The position numbers were made by a program, and so were the translations under genes. Below are positions 26,990-34,376 of a DNA stretch of 46,960 bases, in pieces; the first letter of the stretch is position 1, and each line of letters starts with the position of its first letter. The notes beneath the pieces are model-generated. The model was not told the DNA's origin. It saw nothing but the letters and a program-made list of their open reading frames with translations, and searched no databases. Origin of the DNA: JAUWQU01 sp964605095 (lineage in GTDB: Bacteria; Planctomycetota; Phycisphaerae; SM23-33); contig CAZSBS010000002.1 of the NCBI GenBank assembly GCA_964605095.1, positions 1 to 46,960 of the forward strand, given 5' to 3'.

Positions 26990-27266
26990 AGGAATTCCCT
27001 TTCCTGTCCCAGCCAGCGTGTATGATCACCATTACCCCGCCGGCGAGCGGATGTCAACAGAAAACCCGCCCGGGCCGCGAGAAGGGCAGCCACGTGGCAA
27101 TGAGCGGCAAGATAGAATGCCGGGACAAGCCTGCCTCGGCCAGGCTCGACGGCAACAGGGAGATCCAGTCCGTCGAGGTGAAGTTCGCCCTGCGGGGGAA
27201 CAACCCATGAGACTCGGTGCGGCCCTGCTGAGCCTCAACCGCACGGTGCATATCTGCGTTATGGAA
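26990..27266. other. Spacer without a supported gene
   Basis: About 280 bases between the TPR operon and the tRNA terminator. An open frame on plus (about 27082-27210) has AAGGGC before a GTG, but its 42-residue product resembles nothing I know and the frame downstream runs into the tRNA. Otherwise empty. Confidence 0.4.
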
Positions 27267-27300
27267 AGACCACGGCCACCCTTTTGGACAGTCGTGGTCT
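27267..27300 (-). terminator. Terminator after tRNA-Pro
   Basis: AGACCACG (27267-27274) and CGTGGTCT (27293-27300) form a perfect 8-bp stem, with inner CCA/TGG pairing and a short T-run on the minus strand. It starts eight bases beyond the tRNA 3' end. Confidence 0.65.
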
Positions 27301-27307
27301 ACTCGAA

Positions 27308-27382
27308 TCGGGGCGAGAGGATTCGAACCTCCGGCCTCCTGCTCCCAAAGCAGGCGCTCTAGCCAAGCTGAGCTACGCCCCG
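27308..27382 (-). tRNA. tRNA-Pro (anticodon TGG)
   Basis: A 75-base cloverleaf. Acceptor CGGGGCG pairs with CGCCCCG; the D-stem is GCTC/GAGC; the anticodon stem CCTGC/GCAGG has loop TTTGGGA, so the anticodon is TGG, reading CCA and other proline codons. The T-arm is GGAGG-TTCGAAT-CCTCT and the discriminator is A. CCA is not encoded, so it must be added. It has its own promoter and hairpin terminator. Confidence 0.97.
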
Positions 27383-27395
27383 GCGTATCGCGGGG

Positions 27396-27423
27396 ATTAT
27401 AGCAGACTACATGTCGATTGCAA
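27396..27423 (-). promoter_or_regulatory. tRNA-Pro promoter
   Basis: On the minus strand TTGCAA (27418-27423) and a perfect TATAAT (27396-27401) are separated by 16 bases. The -10 box lies 13 bases before the mature tRNA 5' end. Confidence 0.75.
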
Positions 27424-27524
27424 CGTGCGGGGGCTGGAAGAATTGGCGGCGGGCGCGTAATATCAGGGGAACGCAGTTGGCAAACGCATCTGGAGCATCG
27501 GTCAAGCAACAAGGAGATTGCGGC

Positions 27525-28685
27525 ATGAAGGCAAAACGCAGGGTTATCGCGGGTCAGCCGTCGTGGGTACTGGCCAACAGACAGGTCGAGTTGGCGGTGA
27601 CGGAGCTTGGCGGGCACATGGCGCCGGTGACGTTCCACCGCGACTCGGCCGGGCCGGTGCAGCCTTACTACATATCGCCGTGGCAGGGCGAGAAGGTCAA
27701 GCTCGACGAGCCGGTGCTGAGGCCGCTGCGGGGCGACTTCTTCTGCATGCCGTTCGGCGCTCCGGGCGCCTTGCGCGGCGTGCGGCACGTCTGCCACGGT
27801 GAGCCTGCCACAGGCAAGTGGACGATGGGCGGCGTCGCCGTCGAGGGCCGCCTGGCCCGGCTGACGATGACGATGCAGACCAGCGCCATGCCAGGCAAGG
27901 TCACCAAGCGGCTTAGCCTTATCGACGGGCATAACGTCGTCTACTGCCAGCACGTGCTGGAGGGCTTTTCGGCATCGGCGCCGCTGGGCCATCACGCGAC
28001 ACTGGCCGTGCCGGACTCGCCGGAAACGCTTCGCGTGGCGACCAGCCCGTTCAAGCTGGGCATGACCAACCCAACCCCGTTCGACGACCCGGCCATCGGG
28101 CATTACCAGTCGCTGGCGATCAACCGCAAGTTCACCCGCCTGGACAAGGTGCCGCTGGCGTGGAAAGACCCCGCCGTCGGGGACTGCTCGCGGCATCCCG
28201 TGCGGACGGGCTTTACCGACCTGCTGGGCCTCTGGGCGCGCAGCGCCGATGGCCCGGCCTGGACGACGGCGACGGTGCAGAGCGAGGGCTTCATGTGGTT
28301 TTCGCTGAAGGACCCGGCCATGCTGCCGGCGACGCTGCTTTGGATCTCCAATCGCGGGCGACACAGCTCGCCGTGGAACGGGCGGAACCGATGCCTGGGG
28401 CTGGAGGATGTCTGTGCGTACTTCGCCAACACCCCGGCTGAGTCGATCGGGCCGAACCAGTTGAACACCATGGGCATTGAGACGGTGGTGAGGCTTTCCA
28501 AGTCACGCCCGACGGTCGTGAACCACATCCAGGGCGTGGTGAAGGTGCCGGCGGGCTTCGAGTGCGTGCGGACGGCGAGTTTCGCGCCGGGGACGGTGAT
28601 GTTCACGTCCGTCACGGGCAAGAAAGTGACCGCCCCGGTCTGCCACGAGTTTCTCGCGACGGGGCAGTTGGCGGACCACCCATAG
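27525..28685 (+). CDS. Galactose mutarotase-like (aldose epimerase superfamily) protein
   Basis: 386 residues, no signal peptide. The beginning (WVLANRQVELAVTELGGHMA) and the all-beta character with RLSLIDGHNVVYCQHVLEGF and LGHHATLAVPD suggest the galactose mutarotase-like beta-sandwich; His residues in the LGHHAT segment could be catalytic. This is an inference from fold-like patterns, not a close family match. AAGGAG is nine bases before the ATG. The TAG stop lies inside a 9-bp tandem repeat shared with the converging HAD gene. Confidence 0.7.
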   Translation: MKAKRRVIAGQPSWVLANRQVELAVTELGGHMAPVTFHRDSAGPVQPYYISPWQGEKVKLDEPVLRPLRGDFFCMPFGAPGALRGVRHVCHGEPATGKWTMGGVAVEGRLARLTMTMQTSAMPGKVTKRLSLIDGHNVVYCQHVLEGFSASAPLGHHATLAVPDSPETLRVATSPFKLGMTNPTPFDDPAIGHYQSLAINRKFTRLDKVPLAWKDPAVGDCSRHPVRTGFTDLLGLWARSADGPAWTTATVQSEGFMWFSLKDPAMLPATLLWISNRGRHSSPWNGRNRCLGLEDVCAYFANTPAESIGPNQLNTMGIETVVRLSKSRPTVVNHIQGVVKVPAGFECVRTASFAPGTVMFTSVTGKKVTAPVCHEFLATGQLADHP

Positions 28686-28735
28686 GTCTTATAGGACTTA
28701 TAGGACTCACGGGACCGATGGGACCCATAGGGAGT
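28682..28735. repeat. 9-bp tandem array holding two convergent gene ends
   Basis: Six units of consensus ATAGGACYY (ATAGGTCTT, ATAGGACTT, ATAGGACTC, ACGGGACCG, ATGGGACCC, ATAGGGAGT). The first unit contains the TAG stop of the mutarotase-like gene. The third and fourth contain the stop and last codons of the HAD gene on the other strand. Confidence 0.9.
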
Positions 28736-29399
28736 CAAGCTCCTCCAGCGATGCGATGACAATCTGGGGCTCGCCGCCTTGGGGGGCGGCGTTGGCGGAG
28801 TGGATCTGCTGGGGGCAGAGCAACTGCACGCTGCGCCAGCCCAGGTGATTGGGGGCGATGAAGTCCTTTGCGGGGTTGTCGGCCACGTATGCGCAGGCTT
28901 CGCCGGGCGGGCCGAGCATGGCCCGGATTGCCTCGAAGCCGTCGGGGGCGGGCTTCCAGCACTGCCTGCCCATCTCCTCGGTCATCAGTACCGCGTCGAG
29001 CAACGGGGCAAGGCCCAGGGCGTCGAGCTTGAGGCGCTGGGCGGGCAGAAACCCGTCGCTGAGCAGCCCCAGTCGACATCGTCGGCGGAGCCGGCGCAGG
29101 ACCTCGACCGCCCCCGGCCTGGGGCGGATGTCGGGTGAGTGGTTGCGGTACACGCCGACCAGCGCGGCGATTGCCCCGGCGTCCATGCCGAGGCCGAAGT
29201 GCTCGTTAAGCGCGTCAAACGCCCCGCTCGCCTGCCCGGCCTGGAATCTCTGCCAGAGCCAGTCCTCGAACGCCTCATCGCGGCCAAGGACTTTGCGGAG
29301 GTGCCCGGCCACCGCGCGGTAGCCACTGCGAACGTAATCCCGCTCGGCGTAGAGCGTGTCGTCGAGATCGAACACGACGGCTTGGATGGTGGGTGTCAT
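28707..29399 (-). CDS. HAD-family hydrolase
   Basis: 230 residues. Motif I VFDLDDTLYAE, motif II LGLLSDGF, a Lys in CWKPAPDGFEAI, and AYVADNPAKDFIAPNHLGW as motif IV define a class I HAD phosphatase. Its start overlaps the stop of the ATP-grasp gene in an ATGA. The combination points to dephosphorylation of an intermediate made by that enzyme or to sugar phosphate metabolism in glycan synthesis. The last eight residues (SLWVPSVP) are encoded by a tandem repeat, so the C-terminus has been remodelled. Confidence 0.92.
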   Translation of the reverse strand: MTPTIQAVVFDLDDTLYAERDYVRSGYRAVAGHLRKVLGRDEAFEDWLWQRFQAGQASGAFDALNEHFGLGMDAGAIAALVGVYRNHSPDIRPRPGAVEVLRRLRRRCRLGLLSDGFLPAQRLKLDALGLAPLLDAVLMTEEMGRQCWKPAPDGFEAIRAMLGPPGEACAYVADNPAKDFIAPNHLGWRSVQLLCPQQIHSANAAPQGGEPQIVIASLEELDSLWVPSVP

Positions 29400-30415
29400 T
29401 GGAAGCTTGGCGTGTCGTAGCCGGGCAGGATCTTGCGGTCTTCGACCTCGACGAACACGGCGTCGTCATAGCGGAGCATTAGCAGGTGGTCGGTGAAGTC
29501 GCCGATCCGGGCGGTAATGGGCAGACCGAGCACTTCCTGGAGGAGGTATAGCGGCAGGTCGGCCCCTGCCGCGATGCTCAGCGGCACGCCGCCTCCGAAC
29601 CTCGGGTTGACCTCGAAGAACCTCGGCCGGCCCCCTTCCCGGCGGCGGCACTGGGCGCAGAAAACGCCCCAAATGCTTCCCAGCAGCCCGGCCAGTTTCA
29701 CCGATGCGTCCACGAGTTCCTGATCTTTGACGGTGACGCCCTTGGAGACCTCGCCCGCCCGCACGGCCAGTCGCTGGCGCGGGACGACGCAGCGGACGAC
29801 GCCCTGGCGGTCGCGGTAAATGTCGATGGTGTATTCCTGGCCCGGCACATACTCCTGAACCAGAAGCAAATCGCCGTATGTCGCCACGTGGGCGCGGAGT
29901 TCCTTTTCGTTGTGGATGATCCCGGTGGCGATCCCGGCCGAGCCGCGAATCGGCTTGACGAAGCACGGGTAGAACGGCTCCTCATAAAAGTCCTTCAGCA
30001 GAACCGTCTTGATGGTCCCCAGTCCGGCCCGGCCGAAAAGCTCGTTGGTCCGCGCCTTGTCGCGGCACATGCGTATGTCGGGCTCATCGCCGATCATGAC
30101 AGCGGCGCCCACGTCGGCGAATCGCTGCCTTTGCCGCCCGAGGCTGCGCAGGTCCACATCGGTAAGCGGGACAACCAGCCCGATGCGGTGCTTGCCCACC
30201 AGGTCCAGCAAGACCGGTATATATTCGATCCGCCCGACGGCCGGGGTAATCGCGCCCACGTCGGCGGCTTGATAGGCCGAACTGGCGAAGGTCTTGTCGG
30301 TAGCCACCAGTTTGCCGGTGACGTCCAACTTGGCCATTGCGCGGCGGAACGCCTGCAGCAGCGCGACGCGGCGCCCGGCACAGGTGAACAGGATGTTCAG
30401 TTCTCGCTGGCTAAT
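29396..30415 (-). CDS. ATP-grasp protein (carbamoyl-phosphate-synthase-like)
   Basis: 339 residues from the proposed start. LNILFTCAGRRVALLQAFRR is the conserved start of this subfamily; ATP-grasp parts follow (FYPCFVKPIRGSAGIATGII; LLLVQEYVPGQEYTIDIYRD; RPRFFEVNPRFGGGVPLSIA with Mg-ligand Glu and Asn). It probably ligates a carboxylate and an amine or thiol, as do capsule or exopolysaccharide-linked homologues. No ATG, GTG or TTG lies between the stop of the preceding gene and the conserved N-terminus. An ATT at 30413-30415 overlaps that stop (ATTAG) with AGGGAG ten bases upstream; the alternative is a TTG at 30490, with an 80-base overlap. Confidence 0.9.
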   Translation of the reverse strand: MSQRELNILFTCAGRRVALLQAFRRAMAKLDVTGKLVATDKTFASSAYQAADVGAITPAVGRIEYIPVLLDLVGKHRIGLVVPLTDVDLRSLGRQRQRFADVGAAVMIGDEPDIRMCRDKARTNELFGRAGLGTIKTVLLKDFYEEPFYPCFVKPIRGSAGIATGIIHNEKELRAHVATYGDLLLVQEYVPGQEYTIDIYRDRQGVVRCVVPRQRLAVRAGEVSKGVTVKDQELVDASVKLAGLLGSIWGVFCAQCRRREGGRPRFFEVNPRFGGGVPLSIAAGADLPLYLLQEVLGLPITARIGDFTDHLLMLRYDDAVFVEVEDRKILPGYDTPSFQ

Positions 30416-31070
30416 CGCGTTCCGTCTCCCTGGTGCGGCTGTAACGTTTCTCGTAGACGTCGCTTTCGCGACGCGACAGGACGTTGGCAACCGTCCGGCA
30501 AAGTATAGCCATATCCAGCATGAAGCTTCGGTTCCGCACGTAGTACAGATCGAACTCGACCTTGTCCTCGATCGTCATGGCGGCCCGGCCGTAAGCCTGC
30601 GCATAGCCCGTGATTCCCGGCCTGACGTCCAGCCGGTGGCGCTGACGGGCGTCCCAAAGCTCGGCCTGCCGCTCGTAGAGCGGCCTGGGTCCGACCAGGC
30701 TCATGCTGCCGGACAGCACGTTGAGCAGTTGCGGCAACTCGTCGAGGCTGGTCTCCCGCAGCCTTCGGCCCATGGCCGTCAGTCGCGGGTCCTCGGCCCC
30801 TCTGGGCGAGCCGCCGTAAGGGTCCACGTCGCTGCGCATGGTCCGTAACTTCCAGATCTCGAACGGCCGGGCACGCCAACCCGCCCGGCGCTGCCGGAAT
30901 ATGGCAGGCCCGGGCGACTCGCACCGCACAGTCAGGGCAATGATAAGCATCGCCGGACCCAGCACCAACAGGGCCAGCAGGCTGGCGCCCAGGTCAAAGG
31001 CCCGCTTGGCCAACTCGTAGGCCGCCATCCGCCAGGCGCACCGCCAAGAAGTCGCATTTCGGCTCGTCAT
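30411..31070 (-). CDS. Initiating sugar transferase (polyprenyl-phosphate glycosyl-1-phosphate transferase)
   Basis: About 219 residues from the ATG at 31070 (ATG 31028 is also possible). Bacterial sugar transferase domain: a membrane anchor (SLLALLVLGPAMLIIALTVR), PGPAIFRQRRAGWRARPFEI, LRTM, then SLDELPQLLNVLSGSMSLVG, PRPL and DVRPGITGYAQAYGR. This enzyme attaches the first sugar phosphate to undecaprenyl phosphate. It is the short form with one membrane anchor. It sits downstream of an SDR epimerase and upstream of ATP-grasp and HAD genes, making a small glycan locus. Confidence 0.93.
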   Translation of the reverse strand: MTSRNATSWRCAWRMAAYELAKRAFDLGASLLALLVLGPAMLIIALTVRCESPGPAIFRQRRAGWRARPFEIWKLRTMRSDVDPYGGSPRGAEDPRLTAMGRRLRETSLDELPQLLNVLSGSMSLVGPRPLYERQAELWDARQRHRLDVRPGITGYAQAYGRAAMTIEDKVEFDLYYVRNRSFMLDMAILCRTVANVLSRRESDVYEKRYSRTRETERD

Positions 31071-31181
31071 GGCACTTGAAGTATCCAAAACGCATGTGCC
31101 TTCTTTACAACTTATCGGCTGGATAACGGCTCCGATATGGTTTAGTAGGCAGACCCGAGCCGACAACGCCTCACGGCGTCG

Positions 31182-32168
31182 CTACGAACAGCAACAGGCG
31201 GCGCCCATGCGCTGCCGCTCGAAGTCGATCACCTGCTGCAACGTCTGTTCAAGTGTAAACTTCGGCTCAAAACCTATCAGACGTTTAATTTTAGACAGGT
31301 CCGGCTGGCGAATCAGCATGTCGTCAAACGACCGGCCATAGGCCTCTTCGTAGGTCATGCTGCGTTTTTCGCTTTTCGAGCCGGTCATTTGAATGACCTT
31401 GTCGGCCAACTCTTCGATTGTAATCGACTCGGTCGATCCTATGTTGATGACCTCGCCCACGGCGCCCTTGCAATCCGTCAGGCTCGTCAGGGCTCCGACA
31501 ACGTCGGCTACATTGCAGAAACACCGGCTCTGGCGCCCGGTGCCGTATACTTCGATTGGTTGGCCCGACAAGGCCCAGCGGACGAACCGCGGCACGACCA
31601 TACCATACTGCCCGGTCTGCCTGGGTCCGATGGTGTTAAAGAACCTGCAAACGACCGCCGGCAGAGCGTACTGGTCGAAATATGCCAGTGCCAGGAACTC
31701 GTCGACCATCTTGCTACACGCGTAACTCCAGCGCGAAAAACGCGTTGAGCCGAAGACGGTGTCGTCGTCCTCACTGAACGGCATTTTGGTGCTCTTGCCG
31801 TAAACCTCGCTTGTCGAGGCCACGAAGATCTTCCGCCCGAACTTGTTGGCAAGGTTCAGGATCACCTCCGAACCATGGATGTTGGTCTCGATGGTATGCA
31901 CCGGGCGCTGGACGATAAGCTGCACGCCCACCGCCGCGGCAAGGTGGTATATCAGGTCGCAGCGGTCGACCAGCGGCGTCATGGTCGTGTCGTTGCGGAC
32001 CGATTCCCGGATGAACTCGAGCTTGGGGTTGCCCAGAATATGCCGGATGTTGTCCAGGCTGCCGGTGGACAGGTCGTCCACAAGCATGACGCTATCTCCA
32101 CGTGCCAGCAAGGCCTCAGCCAAATGCGACCCGATGAAGCCCGCGCCGCCGGTGATCAAAACTCTCAT
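31182..32168 (-). CDS. NAD-dependent nucleotide-sugar epimerase/dehydratase (extended SDR)
   Basis: 328 residues. GGAGFIGSHLAEALL binds NAD; YHLAAAVGVQL, FVASTSEVYGKS and YACSK (YxxxK catalytic pair) form the active site; FFNTIGPRQTGQYGMVVPRF is the substrate loop. It resembles UDP-glucuronate decarboxylases and UDP-glucose 4-epimerases, and I cannot choose between them. AGGAG precedes the ATG. It probably supplies the sugar for the sugar transferase encoded 111 bases downstream. The C-terminus ends in an unusual CCC run. Confidence 0.94.
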   Translation of the reverse strand: MRVLITGGAGFIGSHLAEALLARGDSVMLVDDLSTGSLDNIRHILGNPKLEFIRESVRNDTTMTPLVDRCDLIYHLAAAVGVQLIVQRPVHTIETNIHGSEVILNLANKFGRKIFVASTSEVYGKSTKMPFSEDDDTVFGSTRFSRWSYACSKMVDEFLALAYFDQYALPAVVCRFFNTIGPRQTGQYGMVVPRFVRWALSGQPIEVYGTGRQSRCFCNVADVVGALTSLTDCKGAVGEVINIGSTESITIEELADKVIQMTGSKSEKRSMTYEEAYGRSFDDMLIRQPDLSKIKRLIGFEPKFTLEQTLQQVIDFERQRMGAACCCS

Positions 32169-32452
32169 GTTTTCCTAACTCCTGTGCCCGATATTTATTC
32201 ACGAATTTGGCAAGAGCCTACGCAGTATGTGAGACTATCCCCCCCAGCCGACAAAGGCAACAGCCAAGCCGCGCCGTGATGCGAGTTTCGCGCCATGCCC
32301 TGGAAGAGAGTCCGGGGGAAAATATCACGCGGGAACGGCAACTTAAGGCGTAAAGTGTGTTAGATCGTGTATGAAGACGTATCATGGGCCGGCGGCTACG
32401 GTCGGCTGATCGGCAGTTCGACAGACTCGCAAACCAAGGAAAGGCAAGTAAG

Positions 32453-34072
32453 ATGGTCAAGACAACCAGGACAGACGGCATGAAGCTTCTGATCGCGGCA
32501 CTGGCCGCAATGTGCATTATCGCCGCGGGTTGCCCCGCGATGGCGGCCGTGAAAATGCCGGCCGTGTTCAGCGAAAACATGGTTCTCCAGGCCGACATGC
32601 CCGTGCCAGTATGGGGCTGGGCGACTGCGGGCGAGAAGGTAACCATCAAGTTCGCCGGGCAGGAAAAGACCGTCACCGCCGGCGCCGACGGCAAATGGAC
32701 GCTCAAGCTCGACGCGATGAAGGCCTCCGCCAAGCCGGCACAGATGACCGTAACCGGCGCCGACGGCAAGACCGTCACCATCGGCAATGTCCTGGTCGGT
32801 GAGGTCTGGCTGGGCTCGGGCCAGTCCAACATGGAAATGGGCGTCGGAGGCTGCCTGGATGTGGACAAGGTCGCGGCCGAGGCCAACTACCCCGCCATCC
32901 GCACGTTCACAGTACAGAAGCGCCCAGCCGGCGAGCCGATGGACGACGTAATCGGCACATGGGTCGTATGCAGCCCCGCGACGGTGCGGAATTACTCAGC
33001 CACGTTGTATTTCTTCGGCCGGCGGATCCACAAGGACCTCGGCGTGCCCGTCGGGCTTATTCACTCATCCTGGGGCGGCACGCGGATTGAGCCGTGGACA
33101 CCACCGTGCGGCTTCGCGGCCGTGCCGGAGCTCAAGGAAATCGCGGCGCAGGTTGCCGCCGGCCCGGTACAGTATCGCACGCAGGTGGCCGCGGCAATCG
33201 AGGTGATCGAGGCCTGGCTGCCCAAGGCTAAACAGGCCGTGGCGCAGAAGGCCACAGTCCCGCTTGCCCCCGTCATGCCGGGGCACCCGCTGGACGGCTC
33301 TGGCAGTCCGACGGGGCTTTACAACGGCATGATCCACGGGCTGATCCCCTACGCCATTCGCGGCGCGCTGTGGTACCAGGGCGAGAGCAACGGAGGCGAG
33401 GGCGAAAGCTACTTCCACAAGACGCGGGCCCTCATCGGCGGCTGGCGGCAGTTGTGGTCCGAGGGCGACTTCCCGTTCTACTTCGTCCAACTCGCGACAT
33501 TCATGAACCCCAACGACAATCCCGAAGGCGGCGACGGCTGGGCCAAGGTCATGGAGGCGCAGACGTTCAGCCTTAGCATCCCCAACACGGGCATGGCCGT
33601 GCTCAGCGACATCGGCGACGCACGCAACATCCACCCCCAGGACAAGCAGGACGTCGGCGACCGCCTGGCCCTGTGGGCCCTGGCCAAGGACTACGGCAAG
33701 AAGGACCTGGTCTACAGCGGGCCGATCTTCAAGAGCGCCAAGGTCCAAGGCGCGACCATGGTCATCAGCTTCGACAACGTCGGTTCCGGCCTGATGGTCG
33801 GCAAGAAGGATGGCCTGACGCCCGCGAAGGAAGTCGAGGATGGCGAGCTAAAGGGATTCGCCATCAAGGGTGACGACGGCAAGTGGTACTGGGCCGACGC
33901 GAAGATCGTCGGGCCGACCGTCGTGGTCTCCAGCAAGGATGTGACCAAGCCCGCGGCCGTGCGATTCGCGTTCACCACCAACCGCTCCCACTGCAATTTC
34001 TACAACAAGGAAGGCCTGCCCGCCGTCGGTTTCCGCACCGACACGGAGTGGACGCCGAAGGGCGGGAAGTAG
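32453..34072 (+). CDS. Secreted sialate O-acetylesterase-like SGNH hydrolase
   Basis: 539 residues. A signal peptide (LLIAALAAMCIIAAGCPAMA) and a beta-sandwich (FSENMVLQADMPVPVWGWAT) precede the SGNH catalytic domain. LGSGQSNMEMGV carries the nucleophile Ser, GALWYQGESNGGEGESYF follows, and IGDARNIHPQDKQDVGDRLA gives the His. A C-terminal beta domain follows. It probably removes acetyl groups from carbohydrates outside the cell. AAGGAAAGG is before the ATG. A heptamer array starts just after its stop. Confidence 0.94.
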   Translation: MVKTTRTDGMKLLIAALAAMCIIAAGCPAMAAVKMPAVFSENMVLQADMPVPVWGWATAGEKVTIKFAGQEKTVTAGADGKWTLKLDAMKASAKPAQMTVTGADGKTVTIGNVLVGEVWLGSGQSNMEMGVGGCLDVDKVAAEANYPAIRTFTVQKRPAGEPMDDVIGTWVVCSPATVRNYSATLYFFGRRIHKDLGVPVGLIHSSWGGTRIEPWTPPCGFAAVPELKEIAAQVAAGPVQYRTQVAAAIEVIEAWLPKAKQAVAQKATVPLAPVMPGHPLDGSGSPTGLYNGMIHGLIPYAIRGALWYQGESNGGEGESYFHKTRALIGGWRQLWSEGDFPFYFVQLATFMNPNDNPEGGDGWAKVMEAQTFSLSIPNTGMAVLSDIGDARNIHPQDKQDVGDRLALWALAKDYGKKDLVYSGPIFKSAKVQGATMVISFDNVGSGLMVGKKDGLTPAKEVEDGELKGFAIKGDDGKWYWADAKIVGPTVVVSSKDVTKPAAVRFAFTTNRSHCNFYNKEGLPAVGFRTDTEWTPKGGK

Positions 34073-34073
34073 T

Positions 34074-34136
34074 CGGTAGCCGGTAGCCGGGAAAAGAAAA
34101 CGGCGGAACCGGGAACCGGGAACCAGGAACCCGCGG
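34074..34136 (+). repeat. Heptamer tandem array after the esterase gene
   Basis: Nine units of exactly 7 bp in sense orientation: CGGTAGC twice, CGGGAAA, AGAAAAC, GGCGGAA, CCGGGAA twice, CCAGGAA, CCCGCGG. It begins two bases after the stop codon. Confidence 0.9.
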
Positions 34137-34156
34137 GCAAAAGCAAGAGAAGCGGA

Positions 34157-34186
34157 TCAGGCCTCGTTGTCGGTGATCGATTTGAC
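34157..34186 (-). CDS. Possible C-terminal fragment of a gene lost in the gap
   Basis: On the minus strand, nine codons (VKSITDNEA) and a TGA run out of the N gap. They are in a plausible coding register and would be the end of a gene whose body lies in the unsequenced gap. The fragment is too short to identify. Confidence 0.3.
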   Translation of the reverse strand, partial: VKSITDNEA

Positions 34187-34286
34187 NNNNNNNNNNNNNN
34201 NNNNNNNNNNNNNNNNNNNNNNNNNNNNNNNNNNNNNNNNNNNNNNNNNNNNNNNNNNNNNNNNNNNNNNNNNNNNNNNNNNNNNN
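34187..34286. other. Scaffold gap (100 N)
   Basis: Fixed 100-N gap. Unlike the first gap, the flanks do not overlap, so real sequence of unknown length is probably missing and the join between the two sides is less certain. Confidence 0.9.
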
Positions 34287-34299
34287 GCCGCCCCACCGT

Positions 34300-34325
34300 C
34301 GCCTATGAAATAGGCGGTTGCCCCT
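34300..34325 (+). terminator. Terminator-like hairpin before the MFS gene
   Basis: CGCCTAT (34300-34306) and ATAGGCG (34310-34316) form a perfect 7-bp stem with a three-base loop; a T-run follows about 10 bases later. It may end a gene that lies in the gap. Confidence 0.45.
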
Positions 34326-34376
34326 GTTTTTCGTCTCGGTTATAAGTCAGTGGATTTACGAAGGGCTCTAAACTTT

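Noticed and set aside
27082..27210. Small plus-strand frame before the tRNA terminator
   Set aside because: Weak ribosome site and no known similarity. The frame following it crosses the tRNA, so the area is not organised as coding DNA.
27054..28364. A 436-codon minus-strand frame over the tRNA and mutarotase-like gene
   Set aside because: It runs through the tRNA, is Arg/His/Pro-rich and opposes a gene with a good ribosome site.
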